From contig CM046304.1 in the NCBI GenBank assembly GCA_025267735.1, forward strand, positions 7,626,001 through 7,690,000: 64,000 bases of DNA, read 5' to 3'. Every line of letters begins with the position of its first letter. Position 1 is the first letter of the stretch. The position numbers and the translations under genes were made by a program. Below the pieces are notes generated by a model. It made no database searches, was not told the origin of the DNA, and was given only the letters and a program-made list of their open reading frames with translations. The stretch comes from Mactra quadrangularis. Taxonomy: Eukaryota; Mollusca; Bivalvia; Venerida; Mactridae. This document shows, piece after piece, positions 1 through 18,203 of this stretch.

Positions 1-645
1 CAAGAACGTTTATCATACAGGTTCACTCAAGAACGTTCATTATGTAGGTAAATTCAAGAACGTATATCACACAAGTACATTCAAGAACGTATATCAAACA
101 GGTTCATTCAAGAACGTATATCATACAGGTACATTCAAGAACGTATATCTTACAGGTACATTCATGAACGTATATCACACAGGTACATTCAAGAACGTAT
201 ATTATACAGGTACATTCAAGAACGTATATCACACAGGTACATTCAAGAACGTATATCACACAGGTACATTCAAGAACGTATATCATACAGGTACATTCAA
301 GAACGTATATCACACAGGTACATTCAAGAACGTATATCACACAGGTACATTCAAGAACGTATATCATACAGGTACATTCAAGAACGTATATCACACAGGT
401 ACATTCAAGAACGTATATCACACAGGTACATTCAAGAACGTATATTACATAGGTACATTCAAGAACGTATATCATACAGGTACATTCAAGAACGTATATC
501 ATACAGGTACATTCGAGAACGTATATCACACAGGTATATTCAAGAACGTATATCATACAGGTACATTCAAGAACGTATATCACACAGGCTCTTTCAAGAA
601 CGTATATCACTCAGGTACACTCAAGACCGTATGTCACCCATGTAT
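1..645. repeat. 27-bp minisatellite array
   Basis: About 24 head-to-tail copies of a 27-bp unit containing AAGAACGTATATCACACAGG then TACATTC. The array runs off the left edge, so its full length is unknown. Copies near 1-60 and 590-645 are more diverged than those in the middle, as expected at array ends. Because 27 is a multiple of three, long open frames appear on both strands with a 9-residue period; these are a consequence of the repeat and not genes. Confidence 0.97.
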
Positions 646-660
646 TCCTTGCTACTGAAG

Positions 661-1402
661 GTATTTTTTTTATTTAATTTGAACGTACAGCATGTGATTC
701 TCGAATAGGCATACGTTTATTGAAGAATCTTAGAAAAATTGGTTCCACAGTTTTTGGCAAATACACATAATGACAGGTTTTCACCATTTTTGTATTAGAA
801 TATACAATGTATTTGTATAACTAGATTAAAGCAGGATAATTCATTTTGACCAATTTACCTAATTCAATGGGATCGAAAAGTGTTTTACACTCATTAAATT
901 TTGATGATTTGAAGTATACTTCGGTATACTTCGCCATGTATATATAAATTTCACAACTTATATAGTTAAAGAGATCTGCATGTACTACAGATATAAAACA
1001 AAAACACTAAACACAATGTGTCTGCAATATATTTACATTAAAAGAAGAAAACATATGAAAAATTACATATATAAAGAAACTTTTGGAGCCCAGTGTATTT
1101 ACAAAAAAATGTCATTTTTCTTTTCAAATTATAAATGTGTACAAACTAGATATCCATTCAAATATGTTTTCTATACGTTATACAGTAACTGCAGTTACAT
1201 GTATTATAAATTGTTAAACTGTTTTATTTAACTTCCGTGTTTAAAAATATTCCTGTTCAAAAGTTTTATTTACAAAAACTACTCTTTACATTAAAAGAGT
1301 AGTAAAATCCGCATTAACGTATTTTACTTTAGATCTCAACAGATCAAAACAAAACTCAAAATTTGCTCATTAAACCAAATTGAGTGGAATGATTAATTAA
1401 CT
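661..1402. other. Upstream region of the GM2A-like gene
   Basis: AT-rich sequence between the 27-bp array and the first coding exon. No gene or recognisable repeat is seen. It must hold the promoter and 5' UTR of the gene starting at 1403. A TATATAAA string at about 942 is the only TATA-like motif noticed, about 460 bp from the start codon, so either the leader is long or this motif is unrelated. No initiation site can be fixed. Confidence 0.4.
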
Positions 1403-8906
<7,504 letters not shown>

Positions 8907-8937
8907 TTATATTTCTTTCATGCTTTACGGTGAAACC

Positions 8938-9425
8938 TCAAGTGTTACTGATATGCTCTCCTCACTAGAGTGGAGACGCCTTGACCTTCGTCGTATTGAC
9001 CAACGACTCATCATGCTCCATAATATTGTAAACAATAAAGTTGCCATCCCACTTCCCCCCTACGTCAAACCCTTAGAGAGGACCTCAAGAAAATCTCACC
9101 CAAATGCTTTCCAAAATATAGCAACAAAAACCGATTATCACAAATACTCCTTCTTTCCAAGAACAACCTACCCCCTGATGTTGTCACCCTACCAGGTCCC
9201 AGGTTCAGCCAGATTGAACATGTCTCCCCATAATTATGCCTGCCCTGTTTTTAAACTGTTTTTAACCTTACTCACTTACTTCATACTTTTATCATCTTTT
9301 ACTCATTTCTTATTAATATTCTTGTTGGTTGACACGCCAAAAGTCTGAGTCCCCACTAGGGGTTTGACTTAATGGAAGATTAGACAGGCAGGCAGGCAGG
9401 CAGGCAGGCAGACAGACAGAGATAA
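8938..9425 (+). pseudogene. 5'-truncated LINE: C-terminal tail of ORF2 plus 3' microsatellite tail
   Basis: The frame from 8938 reads SSVTDMLSSLEWRRLDLRRI, then QRLIMLHNIVNN, YVKPLERTSRKSHPNAF and KYSFFPRT. This is the conserved region after the reverse transcriptase domain in many non-LTR retrotransposons. After SFFPRT the reading shifts: the usual WN(N)LPPDVVTLPGPRF continues in another frame, indicating a small deletion. The 3' end has a short UTR and a (CAGG)n tail at about 9387-9420. Only ~30 bp separate the GM2A-like stop from this fragment. It contains AATAAA at 9034-9039, so it may provide the host gene's 3' UTR. Dead copy; clade not assigned. Confidence 0.75.
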
Positions 9426-10166
9426 AAATATGGTACTATTTATTCAAAACATGTGATGAAATTTTTTCGTTACAGTGAAAATATGACGTAAAATGACGTC
9501 ATGTTAGTTGAGAAATGATGCCACGTTATATTTAATTTTGTGGTAAATATTTCTTACATAATACAGAACGGAAGCTGTGAAGAAACAGAATATTCGTCTG
9601 ATCATGAATGACAAGATCTGTTTATTTCAACTTTAGAGCTTGCACTTTATATGTGTATTTTCATCAAATAACACAACTTCTTACGGCAAAGCATAAAATG
9701 AACATTTTCTTCTATTTCAGAGAATGTATGTATTGAACATGTCTAAAATTTAAGAAAGCAACACGTTATATGGCGTATTTCTAAAGAAGTTTAAAAAGCT
9801 AGATACATTAGAATATATTAAGAATCTCTGAAGAAATTTAAAATGTTACGCATTATATGACGTAATTCTGAAAACGTTTAAAAATTACTCACTATAATTT
9901 TTTATGAGTTATTTTTGAAAAAAAAAAGCTAAGATTGTAAGATGTACGTGTATTTTTAAGAAGACACCAAGTGTGACTGTGAAATGAAGAAAATCTTCTC
10001 CGGTGTTATACATGTACACTATTTGTACTGACTTAAAGTTACCATGTACATGTATATTGTTATCATGAAAAAAGTAATATTCCAAAAATAAAATGTATCT
10101 ATAGTACATACATGTAATAAAATATTCACGTATGAATAACAGTTTATTATGGTGTCTGATTTATGC
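9426..10166. other. AT-rich intergenic stretch, nothing recognised
   Basis: No gene, clear repeat or splice-supported exon seen. One CRE-like TGACGTCAT at about 9493. Confidence 0.4.
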
Positions 10167-11260
10167 CATGTCGTATTTGTCTTCGTATTTTCGTTTCTTC
10201 GCGGCGAAGAAACGAAAAGACGAAGACACAACAAATCCATAGTTTGTCGTATCTTCGTCTTTTCGTTTCTTCGCGGCGAAGAAACGAACACACAACAAAA
10301 TAAATGCAACAATACGACAGATAATATGTGTCGTGTTTTCGCCTTACATCTTATAACACTATAGCTATTCGATAGGCTGGACGTGTTATTTGACACTATG
10401 AGATGACCGTGTCTAGAGTTCATTGCTTGCTGACAAAAACGTATTAATAACGTCCACTTAATTGATTGATTTGATGTGTCGTATTAATGACATTAACATT
10501 CTTTTATGGAACAGGTGGACCACACTGTCCGGGACCTGTGACATCATCAAAATCGAGCCCCGGCCGAAGATCATGTGGTCTCTCTTTTGCACGGTCTACA
10601 AGCCAGGACCAGTCAAAAAAGCCCAACGGCCCCATGTGACTATCACGTGGGCCCGCACCGCTGAAAGATCCCCCTTATAAGCAATGAACCTAGGCATAGT
10701 CAGCAGTCACTATCTGTGATCTCACTACTTACACATCGCGATTAGCGATAGAATAATTACTCTGCACTCGTTATTTTTCTTGTTTCTTTCGTCGTTAATA
10801 GTCTTCATTTAAAGTTAAGATACTGTTCTTAATATTTTCGAAATTGAGAGAGGGAGTAGAAGTATTTAAATCAAAGTGCTGGACACTGATTTGTGCTGGA
10901 ATTATACGTACATATTAATTAACTCTTAAATTCTGTGTCTGTTTTGTTATTGTTTCTGACTTTGTTTATTAACTAAGAAACTTGTTTTATGGTCAGTGGC
11001 GAAGTTTGCCACAGTGTTAACACATTCAGCAACCGAAACTCGAACCTGGAACACAACACAACGCAACCTTTGAAGACACTATACACCATAGTGCCACAAT
11101 CTGTCATATCTTCGTCTTTTCGTTTCTTCGTGGCGAAGAAACGAACACACAACAAAATAAATACAACATTACGACAGATTAAATCTGTCGTGTTTTGGAC
11201 TTAATCTGTCGTCTATTCGTTTCTTCGCGGCGAAGAAACGAAAATACGACATTGCATAAA
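10167..11260. mobile_element. Cluster of four short palindromic MITE copies
   Basis: Four copies of a palindrome with arms TTCGTTTCTTCGC / GCGAAGAAACGAA around a single base, centred near 10203, 10274, 11131 and 11229. The first is a near-perfect 49-bp palindrome (10179-10227, one mismatched pair). Copies are framed by TGTCGTAT and ATACGACAG, inverted ends of tiny (~85 bp) elements. A further perfect dyad, ACGACAGATT/AATCTGTCGT, lies at 11171-11191. Copies two and three share long flanking identity as direct repeats (about 10250-10325 and 11110-11178). Confidence 0.65.
10500..10740 (+). promoter_or_regulatory. GC-rich TATA-bearing block, possible LTR or promoter remnant
   Basis: A ~180-bp GC-rich island in AT-rich DNA that ends in CCCCCTTATAAGC with a possible start region 25-35 bp on. 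The composition and layout resemble an LTR promoter, but no second LTR, primer-binding site or gag-pol frame was found. Confidence 0.22.
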
Positions 11261-11547
11261 ACTTAAACTTAAACTTTTTCATTTGATTAAACGCCTATTT
11301 CTATATTACATATTCAATGGCGTTGTACAAAAAGATAGATTATAAAAAATAAATAAGTAAAAACCCTCCACCATAAATACATAATGTATTTACAATAACA
11401 CAAAACAAAATAAAATTTATCATACATGATGTAATATAGTGTGTAAGTGTATTTTTTATTATACCTACAAAGTTCATGATCCTACTTAATTTTACATTTT
11501 TATCACTAATTTTACATTTTTTTATTAATTTGATATTAAAAGTTGGT
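11261..11547. other. AT-rich stretch, nothing recognised
   Basis: No gene or clear repeat seen. Confidence 0.4.
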
Positions 11548-11712
11548 GTCCTGAACAGTATTACATGATGCTACTGTTAACCGGACATGTCCTGAACAGT
11601 GTAACATAACGCCACTGTTAACTAGACATTTCCCTAAAGGTGTCGAAACATCACTTTTAAAGGACCCTTAATACATCCCCAAAGGTGTCTAACCATCACC
11701 TTTAAAGGGACA
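11548..11712. repeat. Two short tandem duplications
   Basis: A ~44-bp unit GTCCTGAACAGT..ACTGTTAAC..GACAT occurs twice in tandem (11548-11632). It is followed by two copies of a unit with AAAGGTGTC..CATCAC..TTTAAAGG (11633-11712). Copies are about 80-85% alike by eye. Confidence 0.7.
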
Positions 11713-11849
11713 ATTTATTTTATAGCTGTAATACAGTCATATGAAACAAGGTAGAAAACAAGAAAAGATTAATGCAAAGCATTAAATACCGCCGGATAGT
11801 GATAACATTATGTGTACATACACAAAAGAGAAAACAAAGATATATAAGG

Positions 11850-11992
11850 AACAACTCAACCCAAAGACAACTCAACCCGAGCCAACTCAATCCCCTACTA
11901 ACGGGTTGAGTTGTCCCAACTTTGAGTTGAGTTGTCTTCGGTTTGAGTTGTCCTGTATCCATTACGTTCGCTAACAGTCGTTACTGAACACG
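11850..11992. repeat. Dispersed repeat D, copy 1 (GACAACTCAACCC / GGGTTGAGTTGTC)
   Basis: Inverted clusters of GACAACTCAACCC and GGTTGAGTTGTC followed by TAACAGTCGTTACTGAACACG. The same order occurs at 13860-14006, and a shorter piece lies at 28102-28141. The inverted arrangement suggests a foldback-type element. Confidence 0.7.
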
Positions 11993-12735
11993 CTGCAAGG
12001 TTTAGAAAAGAAGATAATTAGTAATTTCTTGGAGAAACTCCTTTTAAACATGATATAAATGCTTTACAGAATAAATAAAATGTATACAAAAACACACTAG
12101 ATTTACCAATTCAGTAATCTAATACTGCCGTTTTTTGGAACATATTTTGACTTAATGGTGGCCTCAATGAGAAAGTGAGACAGTTATTATACAGTAACAG
12201 CTGAAAAGTTCAGCATGCAGAGACAGTATCAAAACTTACTACAGACAGTACAAAATTAATAATTAACTTTTTCATCATGAATTTAGCGCTTCGTATACGA
12301 TAAATGCGAGTCTGTAACAAATCTGTTCACGGAGACGTGCGTGAAATACGTACGGTGTGTTTTTTTAGCCTGAACCTCAATTTAGGGGAACAGATATTTT
12401 ACAACGTCTTAAAATATAAATTAAGGATAAAATGTTCTTTAAAATGCCCCCAAAAGAACAAAATTTCATTGCAGTACTATAATACTGAAAATTTATATAA
12501 TTTAGCACTGTCAACATTAGTAAATAAAAAAGGAGGAACCCAGTAAAAGAAATCATGAACTGCTCCTACCATGGTCATCAGATTCTGACGACTCCAATAT
12601 AGGTAAACAAGTAAAAAATTGCTGCAAAATGCAGCAAAGGGATTGTCACGGCAAACAAAAAAATAATTATTAAGTATAATCTTAAGGTAAATCAAAAAAG
12701 CATTATATTGAATTGTCATGTTAATATTTTTCAGT
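11993..12735. other. AT-rich stretch, nothing recognised
   Basis: No supported gene or repeat. Confidence 0.4.
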
Positions 12736-13332
12736 AATAAAAAGGTAACTTGTTATAAAACGTTTTCCTGTTCAAATGTAACATTCTCGTTCCCAGAGCC
12801 TAGTAAAATTCTCCATACTAGTTAGATCGAGAATATTGATAACCTTGGAGTACGAGAATGGTCTGGATCTAGACACCATCTTTATGCCGACAGGATGTTT
12901 GGTTTCAGTTGAATTTATTTCCAGTAATTCATATACGCATGACGCTTAAAAAGATCGGCAAAAGAGAAAACATAGTCTTTCAAAACAGAAGCTATTTACA
13001 TGACTTATCGCTTCTGTTCAGTCAAGTGCTCCTTACATTGCGGATCTGTTCTTATCAATCTGTCTGACTATTGGTTCCCAAACGTGGTCTGTTTAATAAG
13101 GGACGATCGATGGTCTCCGGGCAAAATGAAAAAAGTACATAAAAAGAGGCCTTTTAACCGCAACAGCTACTTCCCAAGAACAAAACATGACGTAACCGAT
13201 TTAAGACCTAAAGATGTGTCATAATAATCATTAGAAAGTTCGTCCACAGATTAGCCCATACCGAACTGTCCAGAAGCAATATATGATGTTGATTTGCTAT
13301 ACAAAATATTTTATGTCTTTATACTGCCAATC
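12736..13332 (+). repeat. Dispersed repeat X, copy 1
   Basis: Closely matches 63403-64000 in the same orientation over at least 595 bp; the second copy runs off the window. Both contain a ~75-codon frame (13000-13224 and 63666-63896) starting MTYRFCSVKCSLHCGS and sharing RPFNRNSYFPR. Small indels shift the ends. No protein family is recognised, and the frame may simply be carried by the repeat. Confidence 0.85.
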
Positions 13333-13859
13333 CCTCTCTCGAGTGTTACTGGCAGGTTTAAGTGCACGTCGGAAAGTGATAAATAAAAAAATGTTACAAG
13401 ATCTAGACAAATAGTTTTGGCAGGAACAGTCGGTTACATATATCAACCGATTTGCAGGCCAGGATTTTGAATTATACAAAAGCATTACTGTCATTGATCG
13501 ATATTTTGTTTGATACGGAAACGGTCGATCCAAAATATCTAAATAGAACCTTCAATACCAGTATTCGATATAAATCGTATACTTAGGTAATTTCTTACGC
13601 TCCCCTCGCAGCTCAGTGAACACTACATTCATTAGCTGCTTAAAACGTGTTGAATTACAAGTATACGCATTTCCAAAAATGCTTGAACCGCCGTTTAGCC
13701 GTGTATACTCCATAGAGTAAAAACATTCAAGCAATATGCGCTAGCGTATTATACCGTCTCAAGTATATCTATTTTAGAATCCAATACTTAGCGTGCCCAG
13801 CAGCGTGTTCAGTTATCTTGAACATTCCGTAACGGAAGAATCGGAACAACTTAACAAAT

Positions 13860-14006
13860 AGACAACTCAACCCGAGACAACTCAATATCATAAGTAACGA
13901 ATTGAGTTGTCCCATTTTTGTGTTGAGTATTCCACAGCTTGAGTTGGCTTCGGGTTGAGTTCTCCCGTATCCTTAACGTTAGCTAACAGTAGTTACTGAA
14001 CACGGG
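13860..14006. repeat. Dispersed repeat D, copy 2
   Basis: Second copy of the GACAACTCAACCC/GGGTTGAGTT element, about 80% like 11850-11992 and ending in the same TAACAGTAGTTACTGAACACG. Confidence 0.7.
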
Positions 14007-14039
14007 GCTGGTTAAGATATGTAAAACCAGTGAGTCTAT

Positions 14040-14180
14040 TTATATTCTATTTTGTTCTGTTCGGTATTGATAATTCATTATGATCATCTATATTGTACTG
14101 ACATGTCAATGTATTTGTATTTGCCGCTTGGGTCTAAGACCTTCCGGTGTTTATATGAATAAACTTGTAAACTTGTAAAA
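14040..14180 (+). repeat. Possible retroelement 3' tail
   Basis: Ends ATGAATAAACTTGTAAACTTGTAA, a polyadenylation-like signal followed by a short AACTTGTA tandem, as often seen at SINE and LINE 3' ends. No coding part attached. Confidence 0.3.
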
Positions 14181-14410
14181 ACTTTATAGAATTAGTGCGC
14201 CCTATGTAAAACCATTGATTCAGATTCGCCCCAAAGTTAGGTTTGCATGTTTTCAACAAATGCGAGTTTTAGAAAGAATAAAACATGTTACATATAGTTA
14301 AGCATTTTTTCTTGGTCTTATATTGCAACTGTCAATTAGCTGGCACACGTTTATATATTGATATAGGTATTTTCGGTTATTAATTCAAGCAAGTAACCCA
14401 ACAAAACATG

Positions 14411-15216
14411 GCTTCGACGAGCCCATTCACGCAGTGACACGCACCCCTAATTTGACTTTTTGACGTCCATTTTTTCATAATGTGACCACAAATGCATCAT
14501 TTTGATTGGCTTTAAGCAACCGGTATGACTACAAATTGCTCAAATCTTGACAATTGTCTATATCGCCAGTCCAACGACCGGCGATAATGATATTGACCTT
14601 TACTATGAACCTTTAAACGGCCAAATGAAAGTTTACCAAATTCCAATATAGCTGCAAAACTTTATACGCACTTGTATTGGTTGAGCGTGTAAACAACGCC
14701 TTATATGGTATTATCCTACTAGTGACGAGTGCAACCTCGTATTACGTTATATATCGTGGCTACACTTTGTATTCAAGTTCAATAAGTTGCTCTATGTTTA
14801 TAGGTGAAGGACCAGAGATGCACGTTCTAAAAAAACAATGGTTACTTTCTTTTTTGGTAATTATCCGTCATCTAACTAATGCATAACTGTCCAACATCTT
14901 TTAATTTCGACATTTTGATATTACAGGCGTGAACACTTGTTATTGTTGTTATAAAGTCAGCTAAAAAGGACAACAAATATTACATTTGAATCCTATCAAA
15001 CATTGTTTTCAAATGAAAAAAGCTCTTACATTTGAAACATATAATATTTACAACAATATGTAATGAAGCAATCGACAATTCTTTTTATAGTTAAAATCTG
15101 CAAACTTATTCCTTAAAAAATAATTTCGATATTGGTATTTATATATTTACATTTGAGTAATTTCCGAAAACTTAATCAATCTTATCTTTTCAAAAAGAAT
15201 ATTGGCAAATCTCAAT
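14411..15216. other. AT-rich stretch, nothing recognised
   Basis: No supported gene; the short open frames lack codon bias or family features. Confidence 0.4.
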
Positions 15217-15481
15217 TATAGCTCGTTTAGGATAATTTGAGACAAACGTATGTATACATATTTGGGACTCGGGTATTACATAAAACAGGGAGGTCAGCTG
15301 ATTTGTGTAATGAAAGTCTTTAACAAGTCATAATGCATGGAACGTGTGTTCTCGTACTTAATTTAATACATAAAAAAACACACTGATAATAGTCGATAAT
15401 TACGCGTTCTAAACTTAAATCCACCTGTGTATAAAAATGGTACCGTTGTATTTTGTCTCAAGTTATCCTAAACGAGCTATA
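15217..15481. mobile_element. 265-bp MITE
   Basis: 30-bp terminal inverted repeats (15217-15246 and 15452-15481) with one mismatch: TATAGCTCGTTTAGGATAAT continuing TTGAGACAAA. The repeats begin and end in TA, fitting a TA-targeting (Tc1/mariner-like) or similar element. The interior has no ORF. Confidence 0.8.
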
Positions 15482-15837
15482 TATATCTACTATATACACA
15501 TTATGATACGCATATTTGTTATACCGTATCCGTTTACTGAACTGGTCCGCTGATCCGGTTGGTCCGCAAATTATACCTACCCCTTTTCATGTGAGTCGAA
15601 AGGATTTACAGAAATGTGTTGATGTAAAACGCTGATTTTTCGTGTGTTGCATTGTTGATAGAAATATTGTTCATATGGTTTACCCCAAAAATGTTTTTTC
15701 TATGAAACTTTTAACGGATATGGGCTGTACTATGACTGCATGAAAAAAACCAATAAATTTGTCGGCAGTGGAAATCGAAAGGATTTATGTCACGTGACTT
15801 TTGCACATTGCTATCAAAATCTACCCACCACAATATC

Positions 15838-15857
15838 ACGGCGTTGAGACGCCGTGA
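15838..15857. repeat. Perfect hairpin CACGGCGT-TGAG-ACGCCGTG
   Basis: 8-bp perfect arms around a 4-base loop, about 110 bp beyond the LINE stop (minus strand) and therefore possibly in the LINE 3' UTR. Confidence 0.6.
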
Positions 15858-15966
15858 AATGACAGAGAGCGAGGCAATTCTCATTCTCACGTCATAATGC
15901 ACTCACTCAATCACTTAGTTTGTTTACCGTAATTGTAAGGTGAGGCATTTACTAACCATGTCAATT

Positions 15967-16115
15967 TTAGAATAGATCATAAAAATTAGAGAAATAGTGA
16001 GTTTTCAGTCGTTTTTTGAAAACATCCAAAGTAGGTGATAATTTGATATCATCTGGTAGCTTATTCAATAGCATGGGGCCAACTGAACTAAAGCTTCTGT
16101 CACTGAATGTTTTTT
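15967..16115 (-). pseudogene. LINE ORF2 C-terminus, separated by insertion
   Basis: The minus-strand frame reads KTFSDRSFSSVGPMLLNKLP, then DDIKLSPTLDVFKKRLKTHY and FSNFYDLF before the stop. This is the usual end of a non-LTR retrotransposon ORF2. It continues directly from VPTNKK at 18204-18221, so the 2.09 kb between is an insertion. W is replaced by L in the LWN motif. Confidence 0.85.
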
Positions 16116-18203
16116 AGCCGGATTTTTCAACGAAAAAATTCGGCTAATAGTTTGGCGAACACGGGCGGGAGGGCGGGCGGGCGGTCGTCCGTGTCGTTAA
16201 CAATTGCGTTAAAGTTTTTAATGTACCATGTATTTCTGCCATTTAAAGTCAGATCTCTTCGAAACTTTATACAATGATAACATACCATGTGATGAACAGA
16301 ATTAGACAGTAACCGCAACTCTACCTTGCTTAATTATGGATTATTGCCCTTTGTAATTTCGGGTGTCTGGTGTCGTTAACAATTGCGTTAAAGTTTTTAA
16401 TTTAGCATATATTTCAGCCATTTATTGTTAGATTTTTATGAAACTTCATACAATGATAACATACCTTGTGATGAACAGATTAAGACAGTAACCACAACTC
16501 TACCTGGCTTAAAAATGGATTATTTCCCTTTGTTTTTTTGCGTTAAAGTTTTCAAATTGTTGGATATCTCTGCCATTTATGGTTTGATGTTTACGAAGTT
16601 TCATACAATGATTACATATCATCCGTTGAAAAGAATTAGACAGTAACCGCAACTTATACCTGGCTTAATAATGGATTATTTCCCTTTGTTATTTTTGTGT
16701 TAAAGTTTTCTAATTGTTGGATATCTCTGCCATTTATGGTCAGATGTTTATGAAATTTCATACAATGATTACATAAGATATGTTGAAAAGAATTAGACAG
16801 TAACAACAACTCTACCTGACTTAATAATGGATTATTTCCCTTTGTTTTTTTACGTTAAATTTTTCAAATTGTTGGATATCTCTGCCATTTATGGTTTGAT
16901 GTTTACGAAGTTTTATACAATGATTACATATCATCTGTTGAAAAGAATTAGACAGTAACCGCAACTCTACCTGGCTTAATAAGGGATTATTTCCCTTTGT
17001 TATTTTTGTGTTAAAGTTTACAAATTGTTGGATATCTCTGCCATTTATGGTTAGATGTTTATGAAATTTCATACAATGATTACATATGATCGGTTGAAAA
17101 GAATTAGACAGTAACAACAACTCTATCTGACATAAAAATGGATTATTTCCCTTTGTTTTTTTTTTGCGTTAAATTTTGCAAATTGTTGGATATCTCTGCC
17201 ATTTATGGTTAGATGTTTATGAAATGTCATACAATGATTACATACCATCTGTTGAAAAGAATTAGACAGTAACAGCAACTCCACCTGGCTTAATAATGGA
17301 TTATTTCCCTTTGTTTTTTTGCGTTAAATTTTTCAAATTGTTGGATATCTCTGTTATTTATGGTTTGATGTTTACGAAGTTTCATACAATGATTACATAT
17401 CATCTGTTGAAAAGAATTAGACAGTAACCGCAACTCTACCTGGCTTAATATTGGATTATTTCCCTTTGTTATTTTTGTGTTAAAGTTTTCAAATTGTTGG
17501 ATATCTCTGCCATTTATGGTTAGATGTTTATGAAATTTCATACAATGATTACATATGATCTGTTGAAAAGAATTAGACAGTAACAACAACTCTACCTGGC
17601 TTAAAAATGGATTATTTCCCTTTGTTATTTTTGTGTTAAAGTATTTAAATTGTTGGGTATCTCTGCCATTTATGGTTAGATTATTATGAAATTTCATACA
17701 ATGATTACCTACCATCTGTTGAAAGAATTAGACAGTAACGGCAACTCTACTTGGCTTAAATATGGATTATTTCCCTTTGTATTTTTTATGTTAAAGTTTT
17801 CAGTATGTTGGATCTCTCCAATAGCAAGTATTCTGGCATTTTCCAGTCATATTTTCCTGCCATTTTGTTTCAACAATTTCACCATTTGCCATACAAGGTT
17901 CTTTTTTAACAAAATTCTCTCGCCAATTTCATATCATTAGCTTTGCATTATTTTCATCCATAGTTTTCATGTCTTATGCCATCTTAGTCAAATACCAACA
18001 AAATACTCAGAAAAGATACAATAGGACATATATATATAGTTAATGAAACTCTTTATTCCTTTAAGATTAATTATTGCCCTTTGTATTCCTTCTAATAAGC
18101 AATATATCAAATGACTTTCTTTTGTAACAAAGTAAACTTGTTCTCAATGTTCCCATATGCAGAAAAATCCGGCTTTAATGTGGCTCCCACATTATCTTTC
18201 TTG
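16116..18203 (+). mobile_element. Helentron/pearl-like non-autonomous element carrying ~156-bp repeats
   Basis: Boundaries are fixed by the LINE it interrupts. The left end begins AGCCGGATTTTTC (16116-16128) and folds at once into a hairpin with GAAAAAATTCGGCT (16134-16147). The inverse GAAAAATCCGGCT lies at 18162-18174, about 30 bp before the right end. The right end has a perfect hairpin AATGTGG-CTC-CCACATT (18177-18193) 10 bp from the boundary. No target duplication is seen and the insertion is between T residues. Asymmetric inverted repeats, a 3' subterminal hairpin and T-T insertion are described features of Helitron2/Helentron-associated elements. A central tandem array of ~160-bp core repeats is the described layout of pearl-type elements in bivalves. 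No helicase or Rep ORF is present. Confidence 0.7.
16195..17820 (+). repeat. ~156-bp tandem core repeats (about ten copies)
   Basis: The anchor ATTAGACAGTAAC recurs at 16301, 16480, 16635, 16792, 16947, 17103, 17261, 17416, 17572 and 17727, i.e. every 155-158 bp after two longer or degenerate first units. Several units alternate between two types, one with TTTTTTGCGTTAAA and TTTGATGTTTACGAAG, the other with TTATTTTTGTGTTAAAG and TTAGATGTTTATGAAAT. That points to a ~312-bp dimer as the amplification unit. Minus-strand frames (NHCMKFHKHLTINGRDIQQF and similar) are periodic because 156 is divisible by three. Confidence 0.93.

Larger units (their letters stand above)
13661..14410 (+). repeat. Dispersed repeat Y-Z, copy 1
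   Basis: Block Y (13661-13737, with CCAAAAATGCTTGAA and GTTTAGCCGTGTAT) and block Z (about 14240-14400, CAACAAA.GCGAGTTTT then AACATGTTAC) recur in the same order and spacing at 62641-62728 and 63155-63310. A more diverged family than X. Repeat D copy 2 (13860-14006) lies between Y and Z in this copy only. Confidence 0.55.

Noticed and set aside
104..658. Long open frames on both strands with 9-residue repeats
   Set aside because: They result from the 27-bp tandem repeat, a multiple of three without stops; both strands being open argues against a gene.
10500..10740. Complete LTR retrotransposon
   Set aside because: No second LTR, no primer-binding site and no gag/pol frame nearby.
16821..17715. 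Minus-strand repeat proteins with NHCMKFHKHLTINGRD
   Set aside because: Periodic frames in the ~156-bp core repeats (divisible by three); no start, no domain, and noncoding in neighbouring units.
16116..18203. Canonical Helitron
   Set aside because: Ends lack 5' TC and 3' CTRR; Helentron-type ends fit better.
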